Source: Dipteris shenzhenensis
Lineage: Eukaryota; Polypodiophyta; Polypodiopsida; Gleicheniales
Strand: one strand, 5' to 3'
Assembly: GCA_047967505.1 (NCBI GenBank)
Contig: CM106541.1
Length of the DNA stretch: 64,000 nt
Made by a program: the position numbers and the translations under genes. Below the pieces are notes generated by a model. It worked only from the letters and a program-made list of their open reading frames with translations. It ran no database searches and was not told where the DNA came from. Positions 1-11,996 of the stretch are shown one piece after another. Position 1 is the stretch's first letter, and each line of letters starts with the position of its first letter.

Positions 1-2172
1 ATTACTTAATTACGTCAAGAGGTAAGAAACTTGCATGCACCATACATCCAAATGATAACTCTTGCTCGCGCTCGTTTATTGTCTCTCCATCACATTCGGC
101 TTTACGTAGAGCCAGTTGTAGCCAATCAAGTGACATGTGAGTAGGGAGAAGAGCTAGATCCCGTGGATATGGTTGTGATCACCTGTACATTACTTTGAAT
201 CTCATCCTTGCATTTATTCTTTCTGCTTTCGCCACTTCATATCTCTCAATCCACTTCTGCATTTTAGGGCTATTGAGGATACAAAACTTATTGAATTTTG
301 CCATTTGCTCTTTGCTCATCTTTCTTTCAATCCCTTTTCCTTGGGGAACCTCACCAACGATGCGATCATCATCCTTGTTATGCCAAACTTGCGGCATATC
401 GGGATCTGTGGATGCAAGAAACTCTGTGATATATACTAATGACTCTTGCACAAGCCAGCCCTCTCCCATGCCTTCTTCTGGTCTTGCTCTTTGTCTTACA
501 AATCCCTTTAAAGTTTTCATAAACCGCTCGAGAAAAAATAGCCATCGACTATGAATGGTACCTGCTATAGCCACCTCATCAACTATGTGCACAAGCAAGT
601 GGACTTCAGTTGTCATAATGCTCGAGGGAAAGTGCTTCTCAAGCAAGCATACGGCTTCGATGGATTCCACCCTAGCCTTCTCAATGCTCGATATGGAGAT
701 ATGTTTTTGAGATATCCACCTATTTCACATGTCCATGTAAGATATTTTCATAATTAGTATACATATTAATTAGCTTAAATTGAAGAAAATTTATTCAATG
801 CGATTTGATAGTAAGCATACCTCACAATACCACAGATCTTGAATATAGCATTTCTAATATCTTATTTTAAGCACCCTTTTATTGTAATTGGGAGGATGAA
901 CTATCAAAGCAACAAAGAAGTCATGTCAATAATATAACATAATCATAATTACACTAATGCTTCACGATTATTGATACACTAATCCTACAGCTTAGAATAC
1001 CTATAAGACCTTGTGCCAATAATAAGACTTGAGCCCACTAAGCTTATTGTCCTTTGAAAATGGTCCTTTCAAGCAATGCATGTACCTTGTCGGTGTTTGA
1101 AAAGACACAATGTTTGCCTTGACTGCTGCCTCCTCCCTCGTAGACAGGATCCCCGTTGCTTTCGGGAGGACAACTTTTCCCGAAGCATGCACTTGGGGCC
1201 ACAAACGAGACATCCTATTCATAGCACGCAAGTCTTCTCGCACTCCTCTTGAGTCTTTGGAACCAACCAAGTGTGCCCAAATAGTAGCCCCCGCATTCTT
1301 GAAGATATGCATGGGATCCAAGAGATGATTGATTTGTAACTGACCCCAATAAGGAAGCTCGTGAAAGATCAATAGTCTCTTCATACCAGGAGGAGGTTCC
1401 TCTTCATTCACCCTCCAAACTTGAATCTTGTCACTTGCCTTTAAATATGATGGTGGTGGATCAAGCTAACCTCCACATGCAAGATGGTCTAGCGGAAGGT
1501 ATCGAGCATGACCTTCATAAACATTTTTCCTCCTATGTTTGGAGTATCGTGCAAGCAATTTCAAACCCGGTCCACAAATAGGACAAGCATGGTACCCACT
1601 TGTAACAAGTCTTGCACGTGTGCATGAATGTGTTAGTATAAGACATGCATGTGAAAGAGAGTCATAAAAGCATAATTCGATATTATACATGTAGAGACAC
1701 AACCATGTACCTACGCACTCTCCATATCCTAGGTAGTCATGCATGGTCCACATCAAGATACCCCTGACAAAAATATCATTGGTATGTCTAGGAGCTCTGG
1801 AAATATCAAAGACCCGCACTCCTCTCCATAATATCTGTAACTCCTCTATCAAAGGTGCCATGTACACGTCCATATTTTTTGCCTTATACTACCCTAGCAC
1901 AAATAGTGCAAGCATGAGGTGTCCCTTTTTTGTTGTTAGCCATGGTGGGATATTGTCATTCACCACGAGTATGGGCCATGTCGACCAAGATGTCGAGCGT
2001 AACCCGAAAGGATTCACGCCATCCATGGCGAGAGCCCAAGATGTAAGTTGCATGGCTCCCTCGCAAAGTCCGGCCACTGATTGTTTATGTGCTTCCAAGC
2101 TACACAATCCATGGGAATCCTCAATCTGTCATGAATGGACTGATGAGATGCATGCCATGTCATCAACTCTGC
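1..2172 (-). pseudogene. CACTA-A TNPD-like transposase remnant (Transposase_21 + DUF4218)
   Basis: TNPD is the En/Spm transposase that cuts at the CACTA ends. Reading minus from 2172, recognisable pieces run in order: a segment with KSIAELMTWHASH, the TNP2/Transposase_21 core (1873-1466, with PLIEELQILWRGV), its continuation with LLDPMHIFKN (1411-1001), and the DUF4218 region (670-179, with HFPSSIMTTEVHLLVHIVDE). Intervening breaks match introns of copy B. A CGA codon of copy B is TGA here near 179, and the N-terminal third is deleted at 2172. The 3' end runs off the window. Family assignment is firm because three copies in this window agree; the copy is not functional. Confidence 0.85.
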
Positions 2173-2560
2173 TATGGATTTGTCTCCTCTTTCTTTTTCT
2201 CTTTCTTCCTCTTCCTTTTCCTCTTTCCTTTCCCTTCTCTTTCCCCCTTCCCTTATTCTCTCTTCTCTCTCTTCTTCCTCTTCTTCTCTCTTCTCCTCTC
2301 TTCCCCTCTCCTTTTCCTCTTCTTTCTCTCTTCTTTCTCTCTTCTTCCTCTTCTCTCCCTCTTCTTCCTCTTCTTCCTCTTCTTCCCCTCTTTCCTTTCC
2401 GTCTTCTTCCTCTTCTCCTCCCCCTTCTCTTTTCCCTCTTCTCTCCCTCTTCTTCAGATTCCTCTTCCTCTTCTTCCTCTTCCTCTTCCTCTTCTTCCTC
2501 TTCCTCTTCCTCTTCTTCCTCTTCTCTCCCTCTTTTCCTATGCCTATGCCTATGCCTATG
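2173..2560. repeat. Polypyrimidine low-complexity tract (CTTCCT/CTTTCC)
   Basis: Almost pure C/T on the plus strand, with irregular TTCCTCTTC units, ending in a short GCCTAT repeat at 2537-2565. It sits exactly at the breakpoint where CACTA-A has lost the region between its two genes. Copy B has purine-rich GAGAAGG repeats in the corresponding place, so this is probably the collapsed remainder of that block. Open frames through it (poly-Ser/Leu or poly-Glu/Lys) are composition artefacts. Confidence 0.8.
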
Positions 2561-2602
2561 CTTATGTTTGTTTTTTTGTTTTTTGTTTTCGTGTTTGTGT
2601 CT

Positions 2603-3640
2603 ATGTTAGACATGGGATCATGTCGCTCATTCAACGAGTATGGACAACCTCGCAGGAGGAGAGCTCACGATTTATATACTCCAGAGGACTTTGATTCCTC
2701 TCAGGTGACTACTGACTCCTCTCAGACCTAGCACTACGACTACCCCTAGTCTGACTCCTCTTCCACGTAGCACTGCGACTACCCCTCAGGGAACTCCTTT
2801 GCTAGCCGCGCATGGCTTTGTCGGGAGTCCTGACGATTGTAGCGCAGATGAGCAATGAGGAGGCAGCGAGATTCTTCTCTCTGCTATCTCGGAGGAGCTC
2901 AGCAATTCCCTCCCCTACACCGACGGCTGGACGTACTGCCCAGCCATCCCCTCGTGCCCCTTCAACCGAGGGGTCATCACCTATGCATGCCTCTCATAAG
3001 GGAAGGAAGAGTAGGAAGGGCAGCTTATGTTGTGCTTACTCAGGAGATGTAGACGAGTCAGCGCACTCACGTTCCTACAGGTCTCCACTTGGTCTGGAGA
3101 CACAGTATCAGTCAGGTGCCTTGCCCTCTCCTACTCCTACTGCTACTCCTTGCTCCAGAAGCACTCGCACAGCTTCCACTCCTGCTGACTCTACTACCAT
3201 CAATCCTCCTTACTCATCAGGGGATCTCTCCTATCAAATCATAGTTGTTGGAGAGATAATAGAAGATAGAAAGGGCAAAGAAGTGATGGCCACCATGAGG
3301 CGGTTGATGAGCCATCACTTCAAGAGGGGCATTGCTACCGATTGGCGGTATCAAGATGACCAAAGGAAGTAGGCAGTCATCGATGAATTAAAACAAAAAT
3401 ACCCTAACCTGCCAAATTGGGAGTTTAATGAGAATTATATGCGAGAGCCCATGGGTTTGGTCTTGAAGCATCGTAGATCAACCTTGCGTACTTCCATCAC
3501 AAAGGGGTTAGCTAAACCCAGTTGGGCAGACAAAGTTGATTGGAAGTTCTTCAAGAAGCAGAATAGGGACAATCCGGAATTGTTCGAGGGTTAGAGGAGG
3601 GCTGCAAAGAGATGGTTGGACATCGTAGGTACTTCGCATT
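2603..3640 (+). pseudogene. CACTA-A ORF1, 5' part (plant En/Spm Transposase_24-like)
   Basis: Homologous to the minus-strand gene of copy B (21753-20143). The start MLDMGS is chosen because both copies share it. Then come a Ser/Pro/Thr-rich region, a segment with EEAARFFSLLS, and a conserved part with MRRLMSHHFK, W-x-F-F-K-K and KHRRST. The last resembles the plant Ptta/En/Spm transposase family (Pfam Transposase_24), where a W..F..NR.....R.K pattern is typical. In-frame stops (after DSSQT, after DDQRK, and in FEG-stop-RRA) and a frame change near 2812 show it is dead. The frame is broken at 3640 by the Mutator-like insertion and resumes at 17653. Confidence 0.75.
3632..3640. repeat. Left 9-bp target-site duplication of the Mutator-like element
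   Basis: CTTCGCATT here matches CTTCGCACT at 17653-17661 with one mismatch. The uninterrupted homologue in copy B reads CTTCGCACT followed by a base run that continues at 17662, so the insertion point can be placed to the base. A 9-bp duplication is characteristic of the Mutator superfamily. Confidence 0.85.
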
Positions 3641-3694
3641 GAGGATTACCAAAAAGCGAGCGAAGAAAAGCGAGCGAGGCCAAATAAGCGAGCG
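3641..3694 (+). repeat. Left terminal inverted repeat of the MULE
   Basis: Begins GAGGATTACC and contains three GCGAGCG blocks separated by A-rich spacers. It aligns without gaps to the reverse complement of 17599-17652. The regular GCGAGCG blocks are candidate transposase binding sites (inference). Confidence 0.85.
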
Positions 3695-4097
3695 TGGACA
3701 AACAACAATGCAAGGTGTTATCTGTTTAATAACAACCACATCATATTCATCCAGGACAGCCAATTACCACAATTTATGCTCCAAGAAAGCTTAACCACTC
3801 GCCTGCATCTTGGCTAGCATGTTTCCAGAAGTACATGTTCAAATCATGTTTCCTTTGCTGTGAAAAAGTAATGATAAAATAAAACATTGAATGCTTTCAA
3901 TAATGAGAATAGTAACATATTACATTAACTGCTCTTCATGTTGTCAAAAGTCACCTTTTTTCTAAAAGTTATTAACTCCATAGCACAAAAAGCATATGTC
4001 ATACAAAAAAAAATTGATAGAAAAATTTAATGCTTCAAAATATCTTCCAACCCTTGGAATGATTGAACAAAATGTTTTTTTGTGCATTGCCAAAACA

Positions 4098-4333
4098 TGG
4101 AAGCACACCTATGTATATCATACGCTTCCAAAGGAAATATAAAAAAGGGACATCTAGGCTGCCTACTAAATGCTTCATGGGTTTCTTCCACCTTCAAAAA
4201 ATACAACTTAGTGCAGCATCATGCAAGGAAGCACACCTACATATATTATCCGATTATGAAGGAATTGTAAAAAAAGGGCATCCAAGCCATCTCCAAGCCA
4301 TACACTACATACTTGATGGGTTTCTTCTACCAC
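4098..4333. repeat. Diverged tandem duplication, ~100-bp units
   Basis: Two imperfect copies starting at GGAAGCACACCTA (about 4099 and 4225) and ending at ATGGGTTTCTTC (about 4178 and 4316). Both carry an AAAAAAGGGCATC-like centre. It lies just downstream of the transposase gene end; no coding function is seen. The stretch 3695-4097 is AT-rich and holds nothing I recognise. Confidence 0.6.
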
Positions 4334-4370
4334 CCAGAGCTTGAAACAATTCAACTTTTGTCAATGCAGC

Positions 4371-7300
4371 CTAATGCATAAACTGATGCACCATTTCAGT
4401 TAAGCCCAAGACAACAATAAACACGAAGTATATGTGCTTGCAAGGCATGTAGGGACTTTTTCTTGCTTCCCTTTCTGTGAAATCAAGGCATGTGCAACGT
4501 GGAAACTCTGAAATCAAGACACTATATGTTAGCCCCTTAGACATTGATCCTATCGTACGAACATGGAATACATGCACCTCATGTGGAATAATGATGTTCT
4601 CTCTCACCACCTCCCCATTTTCTGTAACTGCCTTGTGTATCCTTTCGTTGAAATCTTTATTCAACTTACTTCTCCATGAAACAAGCTTTCCATCACGATG
4701 AGAAGGGCGCACATGGCTAGGTGTATGGATCTGCTGTGCATAAGGAGGTCCCATCACACCAATAGAATCATCACTATTTAATACAAACCCTGCCCTTACA
4801 AGGGCACCCCTCTCATCTACAGTCATTGATGTCCCACTTGCAACCTTCCATACACCTGGAGAGACCCCAGGAACACCTTGAATGGATTTATCCACATTCC
4901 ATGTATGGGTGACAGAAGTATTACAAAACCATACAAACTGCTCTGTCACTCCATGAGAATGTTGCCTTCTTCCCTTAAAACAAGGGGCTGGCACACCATA
5001 ACTTGCACTTCTACCAAGTGCATTGATTAGTGCCCCACATCATCTCCGACTCTCTGCCAAGTAGCCAAAGCATGTGACAATGCTATGTGGTTCAGTTCTC
5101 CTGATCGCCCAATTGGCTTCATGAATATCTATCTCTCTACAAACCACGTCCTATGATGGACTTTTAAAATCAATTTGTCTTCTTTTTCCTATCACTCTCC
5201 TTGTTGTCACTGTCATGTATTCTGGTCGATGACTATCATTTGCATGGACCGATGTTGAACATTTTGAACCCCTCTTTCTTCTTATGCTCACCGATTCTGT
5301 TATTGGCCTATTCATCTCAGGAGATTGTATCCCACCCTCTTCAATCACTATGTGTGATAAATCCACAAGCCTATTTCTGTCCCCTTTACCAGACCCACTA
5401 CCATCAAGTATTCTTCGCCGGAGAGCATCCAAATTTGGTCCTGTACCCAAGTGTCTTCCATTCATAAAGGCATTGTAGTGGGCACTCTGAAGGACACTCA
5501 TTGCAAGATCTGCTGCACAAGCATCATACAATGTTATGTGTTTTGCATATCCATGTGCTGCTCTCATGCTAGAATGTTTTGTCTCTGAAAGGTTCACTGT
5601 AGGAACAAATCCAGAGTGCTCTTCTTGCTGCAAGAACATTCCCCCCCACTGGTTGACTCTAATATCCCACCAAGCAAGCCACGTATGCAATGTTGGTAGC
5701 TCACCCTCCTTCACATGAATTGGGGACCAATACAAATTCAATGTTTGTTTGCATTGGTCTGCAGAAGTTGAAGTTGTTGCCTCTCTCCACTTCCGACATG
5801 GAAGTTTATGCTCCTCCTGAAATTGTGGCTTAATGCATCGTCTGGTGTGCTCAACCATGCTCATCTCCCAATGGAAAACACAAGTTCTTTCTCTACCATC
5901 CATCACATTTTCCGGTCCCCCATTGTAAACAGTGCGGACAGCCAGCCAATTTGCTCCTGCTCCATCGGCCATGAATCCATGGAATTCAGGTTTTTTAAAA
6001 CCATTCTTATCCATTGTATTGTTCAGTAGCTCCCAAAATCGAACTTGAGCATGGTTATCCTCCACCTTGAATTCACATATTGCTATAGTTAATAGTTCCC
6101 TTATGAATGGGTCATACACATGAGCACCCATTGTTGACCATCCCCTCACTCGATGCACATGGTCAAAATGAACCCATTGTGATCCCAAGCTGCCACCAGG
6201 CCGCATGCGATTCACTAGATCAACTCCTGATCCTGGACCAATGGTCGACATTTTGAAGATATGTGGTTGTTGTTCATCTTGCAATTGTTCAGGAAATAGG
6301 ATACTTTGTAGGTATGGATATCTGCATCTCCTCTTTAAATCAAGTATTGAATCCATTCCACCATCCCCTCCTCTAGCCTCACTTCTTGCACTCTGCACCA
6401 CTCTCTGAAGCCTCCTTCTCTGGGTCATTGGTGTAATGGTTTCAAGCACTTCTTCGAACTTTTGATCATCTAGCGGCTCCACAACAACCCCATCCTTTGC
6501 TAGCATCATCTCCATCACAAGGTCTTGTGCCACAGACACCTTGATATTTTTGCAAGAGGAATTTCCATTCAACCTTGCACGCATTGAAATGAGATCATCT
6601 ACTTGCATTTCCTTTGCTCGACTTCTACCTTTTTCAACTGGATGGTCATGGAAACCCACATGCACTGCGCATCTCGTTGTCTTCACTCGTTCATGGGGAA
6701 AGCAATAATATATAATAGCACTGCATAGGTAAACACACTCTGGTATTGCATCACAATGCTTGCACACAAGTGACCCCAAGGCTGGATCAATGGGACCAGG
6801 TAGAGGAGGTCTCCTAAGCTTTCCTTTCCATTGTGTATCATTTAAAACTCCCATTCGTTCAAGGAAAGGACAATCCAAATTACAACATCTCAAATAACCT
6901 GAACATCTACTCATTCTCACAACACCATTGAAGCAGTCTTGCAAACATGTGGAATATTTTGTCCAAACATGACCATCAGCATTCTGTTCCATTCCAGACA
7001 TTGGTGAACCCTTAGGCATAGGTTGAAGTTCAAAGACAATATATCCATCATAAGTTAGAGGAAGCTCAGCAACCTTCTCCACTCGAACTGCAGATTTGAG
7101 CGCAACATGAAGAGAACTATTCAAAGGCATCCTCTCTATCAATGAAACCACACTATTTAGTTCATGATTCATAAAGTCACCATGAGAACCTCTTTTATAG
7201 GGCATGTGAACTCTTAAGGTTGATTGTTGGCTACCACTAATCTTGAACCCTTTCTGACCATCCTCTAAGTTTACCACTGGAAGTACAATGGCAAGCTCAT

Positions 7301-7449
7301 CTATTCCGATTTCTTGATGCAGCTCAATGTCCTCGTTCTCAATGTGAGTGTTCCTTAATCTCCACCAATGAAACCTCCAGGAAAGGAGTGTCAAAACGAA
7401 TGGTCAATGATTCGTGTTCTCCAAAGCGAATGAGAACTGAGAAAGGCAT
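4371..7449 (-). pseudogene. Mutator-like transposase: WRKY/GCM1-like zinc cluster, DDE core, SWIM finger
   Basis: Presumed transposase of the surrounding element. Main exon 7394-5151 (747 codons): a Cys/His cluster at about residues 164-251 (C164, C170, C175, C211, C214, C242, H249, H251), as in the WRKY-GCM1 fingers of MULE transposases. A MULE-type catalytic region follows, with D411 (HFD), D477 (MADG) and C505-x-x-H508. Second exon 4994-4371 carries a SWIM finger: CTC at 167-169, then CKH at 185-187. Upstream frame MPFSVLIRF from 7449 joins only with a one-base shift near 7345, and there is another shift near 5020, so it is broken or mis-sequenced at homopolymers. Transcribed divergently from the methyltransferase gene. 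Confidence 0.75.
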
Positions 7450-9370
7450 GATTCAAATGCTAGAGCCAAGATGTAGCACCAGACGACACCAACCAAAGAA
7501 CAAGAGAAAAGCTAGCTACACAAAGGGTCCGGAAGCAGGGAGGCAAAAGAAGAAATGGCATAGATGTGTTGGAGACCGAAGAGAATGGAGCAAAGAGAAG
7601 TGTTGAAAGAGCCACTGAGAGGGATTATGGGAGAGAAGAGAAGAAGCAAGTTTGTCTTTGTAAGTGTCAAATGCAAATGGATGTCACTATCAGCATCCAA
7701 GGTGGTCGTTTAACTGCAAGTCTTTATTGAACAAGATGTGTCTATTTGTTTAGAATAATGGTAATCTTTGAACAAGATGCCTTCATGCATATAGTAACTT
7801 GAATGATGCCTCCGTGCATTTCATTCAGTAAGGGTGTACATTTAATATAAATGAATAAAAAGAGAAGTAACTCTCAAATTTATATAATTGAAAGACTAAA
7901 ATATCAAGAAAAAAATTAAAGATTTATAATTACTATATTTTAATAGTAATAGTTAGAATGAGTAGTATCTTCAAATCCATATCTAAAATGAAAACTATCA
8001 AAACGTGTTAGTTTACTTCACATTTGCATGAACGAGCAATATTACTATTTCCATCATGAGTCATTACAAGGTGTTCTCCTCACTATTACAAGGGTTATGC
8101 GGTTTCTAGCGTTACCCATACCCACGTCTTCTCCTACCGTCTAATAATGACCAGGCCTGCAAAATCTGATAAAATTGTTTCTCTAAAGGCTAGGCCTGCC
8201 ATCGATTGAGCGTTGGGCGGGGTGACAGGTCCATTGGAATTCGAGAGGAGTAAATGCTGATGAAACTGATGGAAAACATTGGCTCATAAAAGAAGAGGAA
8301 GATCTCAAGAAGCACGCTCTAGCATCCACATTCTAGAGTCTAGTTGGTAGCTAACCGGTTGATAATGGAAACATAAACCCATAAAGCCACTCCACTCAAT
8401 TGCTTTTCAATTGCTCCTTTTAGAGGAGAGCCATTCCTTGTCTGAACGTTGGAATGCGTCAACGTTAACTGACAATGTATGCGCCGGAGTTTTGTTTGGT
8501 GACTATCCAGAATTGATGCGAGAGCGAGTGGGTGACCGATTGCATCCTCTGTCGATAGCGGGAGTGAAAGGTTTCCCACAACTTCACTGCAATTTTCAGA
8601 GATTTTCAGAGATCTCTGCAATTTTCAGAGATTTAACAAGTACGATCTCTGCAATTTTCTCTGGGCTGGCACTTAACTTATAGCATTAAATCTCAAACAG
8701 AACGCCCATCTTCGCAAGATTTTGACCTCCCAAGCATTTGCACGATTCAAGGCAGCTAAGTTCTTCACCAATTCTGATTATAACATCCACAAATTCAAAA
8801 TCAACAGAAACGCTAGAAGAAGGTCTTGCATTAACGTGTGCGTGATACCTTCTTGTGCTTGTTGAAAATAGGAAAGAATTTCGGCTGCGAATCATTCGCG
8901 TTTCGATTCTATGACGGGAATCGAGAAAACAAGTTACTAGATTTTAGAAAATAGCACACCAAAATCCGCTACGAAAAATTCAACAGACTCTACGAGGTCG
9001 GTACCACCTCTGTTGTTGAGAGGTCGCTCTCTGCTGGGTGAGGATTTGTTCTTCCTCAAATTCTCCTGGCGGTGAACAAGCATGAGACAGCTCTTTAAAT
9101 CGAATCAAACCAAGGATTGTGAATGCACGAATGAAAAATAGATTGAAACCTTGGAATTCTTTACCCGACATCTCGTCACGTAGACAGCTCCTCGAAGTCT
9201 ATTATTTTACTTCATTTTGTTAAGGGAGTAAGTCCATTGCATTTTCACTGCAATTTTCAGAGTACGACCTTATTGAAAGGTACTTGCAGAGTGAAAGGAG
9301 GCTAGAGGCAAAAGAGCCGACTGCACTTCCTTTGCATTCTCCAGCGCCATTACGTTTCGTTACTCCAGCG
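7450..9370. other. Non-coding interior of the MULE
   Basis: The first ~250 bases on the minus strand are probably leader of the transposase transcript. The rest is AT-rich, with a small cluster of TTTTCAGAGAT repeats at 8595-8655. No ORF has recognisable domains, and no hairpin or RNA gene stands out. Confidence 0.4.
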
Positions 9371-9551
9371 TGCGAGCAAATTCTGCGCCTGTAAAATCCA
9401 AAGCGAGCAAAATGCTACGTTTGGATTCTAACGATTCAAAAGTGAAGATATCGTCCACACATTTGGATTCTTCCTGGCGGGAGTCCTTCTCCTTGTTCTT
9501 CGGCTTCTTATTGTGTTGTTACACTGCCGCTCTCGTTTCTACAAATCATCG

Positions 9552-9690
9552 CCTCGCCTGTGCTGAAATGCCATTTGGTTTCATCATTCTAAAATGCCAC
9601 TTGGTTTCATAATCCTGTCTCTCGCCTCGCCTGTGCTGAAATGCCATTTGGTTTCATCATTCTAAAATGCCACTTGGTTTCATAATCCTG
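9552..9690. repeat. Two-copy 72-bp tandem repeat
   Basis: The unit begins CCTCGCCTGTGCTGAAATG (9552, again at 9624). Each unit contains two near-identical sub-repeats, AAATGCCATTTGGTTTCAT and AAATGCCACTTGGTTTCAT. The two copies are nearly identical, which suggests a recent duplication. Confidence 0.8.
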
Positions 9691-10114
9691 CTCGCACGCT
9701 GCAGCTCTCCGTCTCTTGGCCTTCCAAGCCTTCCCGCACACTACTACACAGCGATGTGGACAACCGCGAAATCAAAAGAAGAAAAGAATGGCATTAATCA
9801 TGAATCAGGCGTAAGCTTTTCTTGTGCTCGTCAAGAATCAGGCGTAAACTCTCAAATTCATCCATATCGAATAGCCTCTCAAAATCAACAGTGATTACGA
9901 ATCTGAACTAACTCTTCGAAGCACAAATAATCCTGACGACGACCAATGTACCAGGGAAGAACCCATGGCAAGTGCAAGCTTAAATATTCGTTTACTTGCA
10001 TTGCGAAGTTACGATAGCAGTTGTTTTGACATCGCATCGTGGTCCTCCCTCTCCACAGACGTAGATCTCGCAGCGTCCATTCCACCACAATTATTAGCTA
10101 TGCAAAACACTCTC

Positions 10115-10680
10115 TCTCGCTCGCTTGATCTAAGTCTCTCTCGCTCGCTTGACCTAAGTCTCACTCTAAGTCTCGCTCGCTTGCTGCCGTCGACTCGCTC
10201 TTTCGCCTCACGCGCGCTACTTTCGACTCCGCATGCTGCTACTTTCGACTCCGCTTCACTGCTACTCTTTCGCCTCCTCACCGCCTCCTCAACGCCACCT
10301 CACCGCCTCCTCACCGCCTCCTCACCGTTTCACCGCCTCACCGCCTCCATCCTTCCTTCCTTCCATCGTCATTCCATCCATACCTCTCACCTCATCGTCT
10401 CCTCCATCTTCCTATCTTTCTCTTCGCCACCTTTCCTCTGTTTCACCGATTAAAGCGATGGTTTCCTCGTCCGCAGGAGCACGTGCCAAAAGAGCTGAGG
10501 CTTACCTCACGATGCCATTTCCATTTGCAAAAGAGCAGGAGAGATAGAGAGATCGGCTGCTCCTCACTGCCTCCTCCTCACCACCTCACCACCTTGGCTC
10601 CTCACCTCCTCACCGCCTCCAATCCTCACCTCCTCACCGCAAATCCTCACCGCCAATCCTCATTGACAAGTCGACCTCAT
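10115..10680. repeat. Low-complexity CTCTCGCTCGCTTGA and CACCGCCTCCT repeats
   Basis: First a few imperfect copies of TCTCTCGCTCGCTTGA-CCTAAG (10115-10200), then degenerate CACCGCCTCCTCAC units to 10680. The GCTCGC blocks echo the GCGAGCG blocks of the element's terminal repeats, so the first part may be an internal copy of terminal-repeat sequence (inference). Confidence 0.6.
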
Positions 10681-10773
10681 TGAAGGTTGGAATCCTTATC
10701 GTGCTAGAGATTCCATTCTTGGATGTAGTGGCAGTTGGACTGCCTGGGGCAGCAAAAGGGGCAGCGCGTTAAC

Positions 10774-10972
10774 CAAAAGGGGCAGCGCGTTAACTCCTTA
10801 TCGTGCTAGAGATTCCATTCTTGGATGTAGTGGCAGTTGGACTGCCTGGGGCAGCAAAAGGGGCAGCGCGTTAAACGCGCTGCCCCTTTTGCTGCCCCAG
10901 GCAGTCCAACTGCCACTACATCCAAGAATGGAATCTCTAGCACGATAAGGAGTTAACGCGCTGCCCCTTTTG
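10774..10972. repeat. 199-bp perfect palindrome, 1-bp centre
   Basis: Centred on 10873 with ~99-bp arms and core GCAGCGCGTT-A-AACGCGCTGC. The arms include flanking sequence (TCCTTATCGTGCTAGAGATT). The stretch 10694-10772 is also a direct repeat of 10796-10874. It is one of a series of palindromes with the same core. Confidence 0.9.
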
Positions 10973-11002
10973 CTGCCCCAGGCAGTCCAACTGCCACCAC
11001 AG

Positions 11003-11142
11003 CATTTGAACTGTGGGAAGTGTGGGAAGGCATACACACCATAGCCTGGGGCAGCAAAAGAGGCAGCGCGTTAACGCGCTGCCTCTTTTGCTGCCCCAGG
11101 CTATGGTGTGTATGCCTTCCCACACTTCCCACAGTTCAAATG
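11003..11142. repeat. 140-bp perfect palindrome centred on GTTAAC
   Basis: Symmetric about 11072/11073 with no spacer. The centre is GCAGCGCGTTAACGCGCTGC; outward on both arms come CTTTTGCTGCCCCAGGC and then a CATACACACC-containing unique flank. A further half copy of the core arm follows at 11143-11177. Confidence 0.9.
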
Positions 11143-11501
11143 TAACGCGCTGCCTCTTTTGCTGCCCCAGGCTATGGGATGTACGCCTTTCTGTATAGTC
11201 TAATTAGTCTACATTTTGGAGTCGGATTTTATCTCCTCGGTCTCTTCACGACTTTTGCTTGCTCCATTTTGTTTTGTTACTCCATTTTGCTTGCGTTGCT
11301 CGGTGGTTGTTGCTTAGGACTCCATGGTGTTCACAGGTTTTTTGTTGACTTGGTTGTGTAGCAGCCCGAGGTATCATTTCATTTCATAGGACTTGCCGTC
11401 AAAAATTTGTGCCCATATTCTACAAACCATATATACGAGGCATGTATGTGGTTGCTAGAGTTACCCAGAGTCATGCAAGGGAGGGGAACTTGGATTGTGG
11501 A

Positions 11502-11549
11502 GGGCAGTAAAAGAGGCAGCGCGTTAACGCGCTGCCTCTTTTGTTGCCC
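11502..11549. repeat. Short palindrome with the same GTTAAC core
   Basis: Perfect 17-bp arms about 11525/11526 (AAAAGAGGCAGCGCGTT on the left), extended with two mismatches to 11502 and 11549. The GGGGCAGC flank is recognisable but decayed. Confidence 0.85.
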
Positions 11550-11756
11550 CAGGCAGTCCAAGACCCTTTCCCATGTGAGGCATTCAAGTGATATTCAACT
11601 CTTGAACGGATGAAAGAAGTTTACGAAACAAATGAGCGAGTGCAAGTCCAATGTTCAAGTGTAGAGATAAGAGGAAAATTTTTAGAAAACCTTGTAGACC
11701 ATCGGCATCTAGGTAGCATTTCGAAGACAGTCCTATTTATGCTCTAGAATTGCATG

Positions 11757-11804
11757 AGAGACCAAAAGAGACAGCGCATTAACGCGTTGCCTATTTTGGT
11801 CCCT
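11757..11804. repeat. Decayed palindrome of the GTTAAC-core family
   Basis: Left arm GACCAAAAGAGACAGCGC and right arm GCGTTGCCTATTTTGGTC, centred at 11780/11781, with several mismatches. It is an older member of the series at 10774, 11003 and 11502. Confidence 0.75.
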
Positions 11805-11996
11805 CGGGCAGTCCAATAGTCCCCTCCTTGCATAGCGATCAAAAGACCATGTGACCTATCCCTCCAAGAGTCCAATAGCATTCCAAAGACCATAAGACCT
11901 GTATACCAAAGCATACTTGGAGACAAAAGATGAAATGGTCGAAGCAACCTCTTGTGAGTATTGATACATGGAGGATTGAGTAGAAAAGCCTTGCTG

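Noticed and set aside
2173-2700. Long Ser/Leu-rich plus frames and Glu/Lys-rich minus frame
   Set aside because: They are produced by the polypyrimidine composition; no domain, and all frames are open for the same reason.
5151-7394. KDZ-family transposase
   Set aside because: The cysteine cluster is suggestive, but the 9-bp duplication, D-D core with C-x-x-H and C-terminal SWIM finger fit Mutator-like elements better.
10774-11177. Palindromes as long-read hairpin artefacts
   Set aside because: Not dismissed fully, but different arm lengths with one shared core and partial extra copies are hard to get from single-molecule fold-back reads. Left as a finding with a raw-read check.
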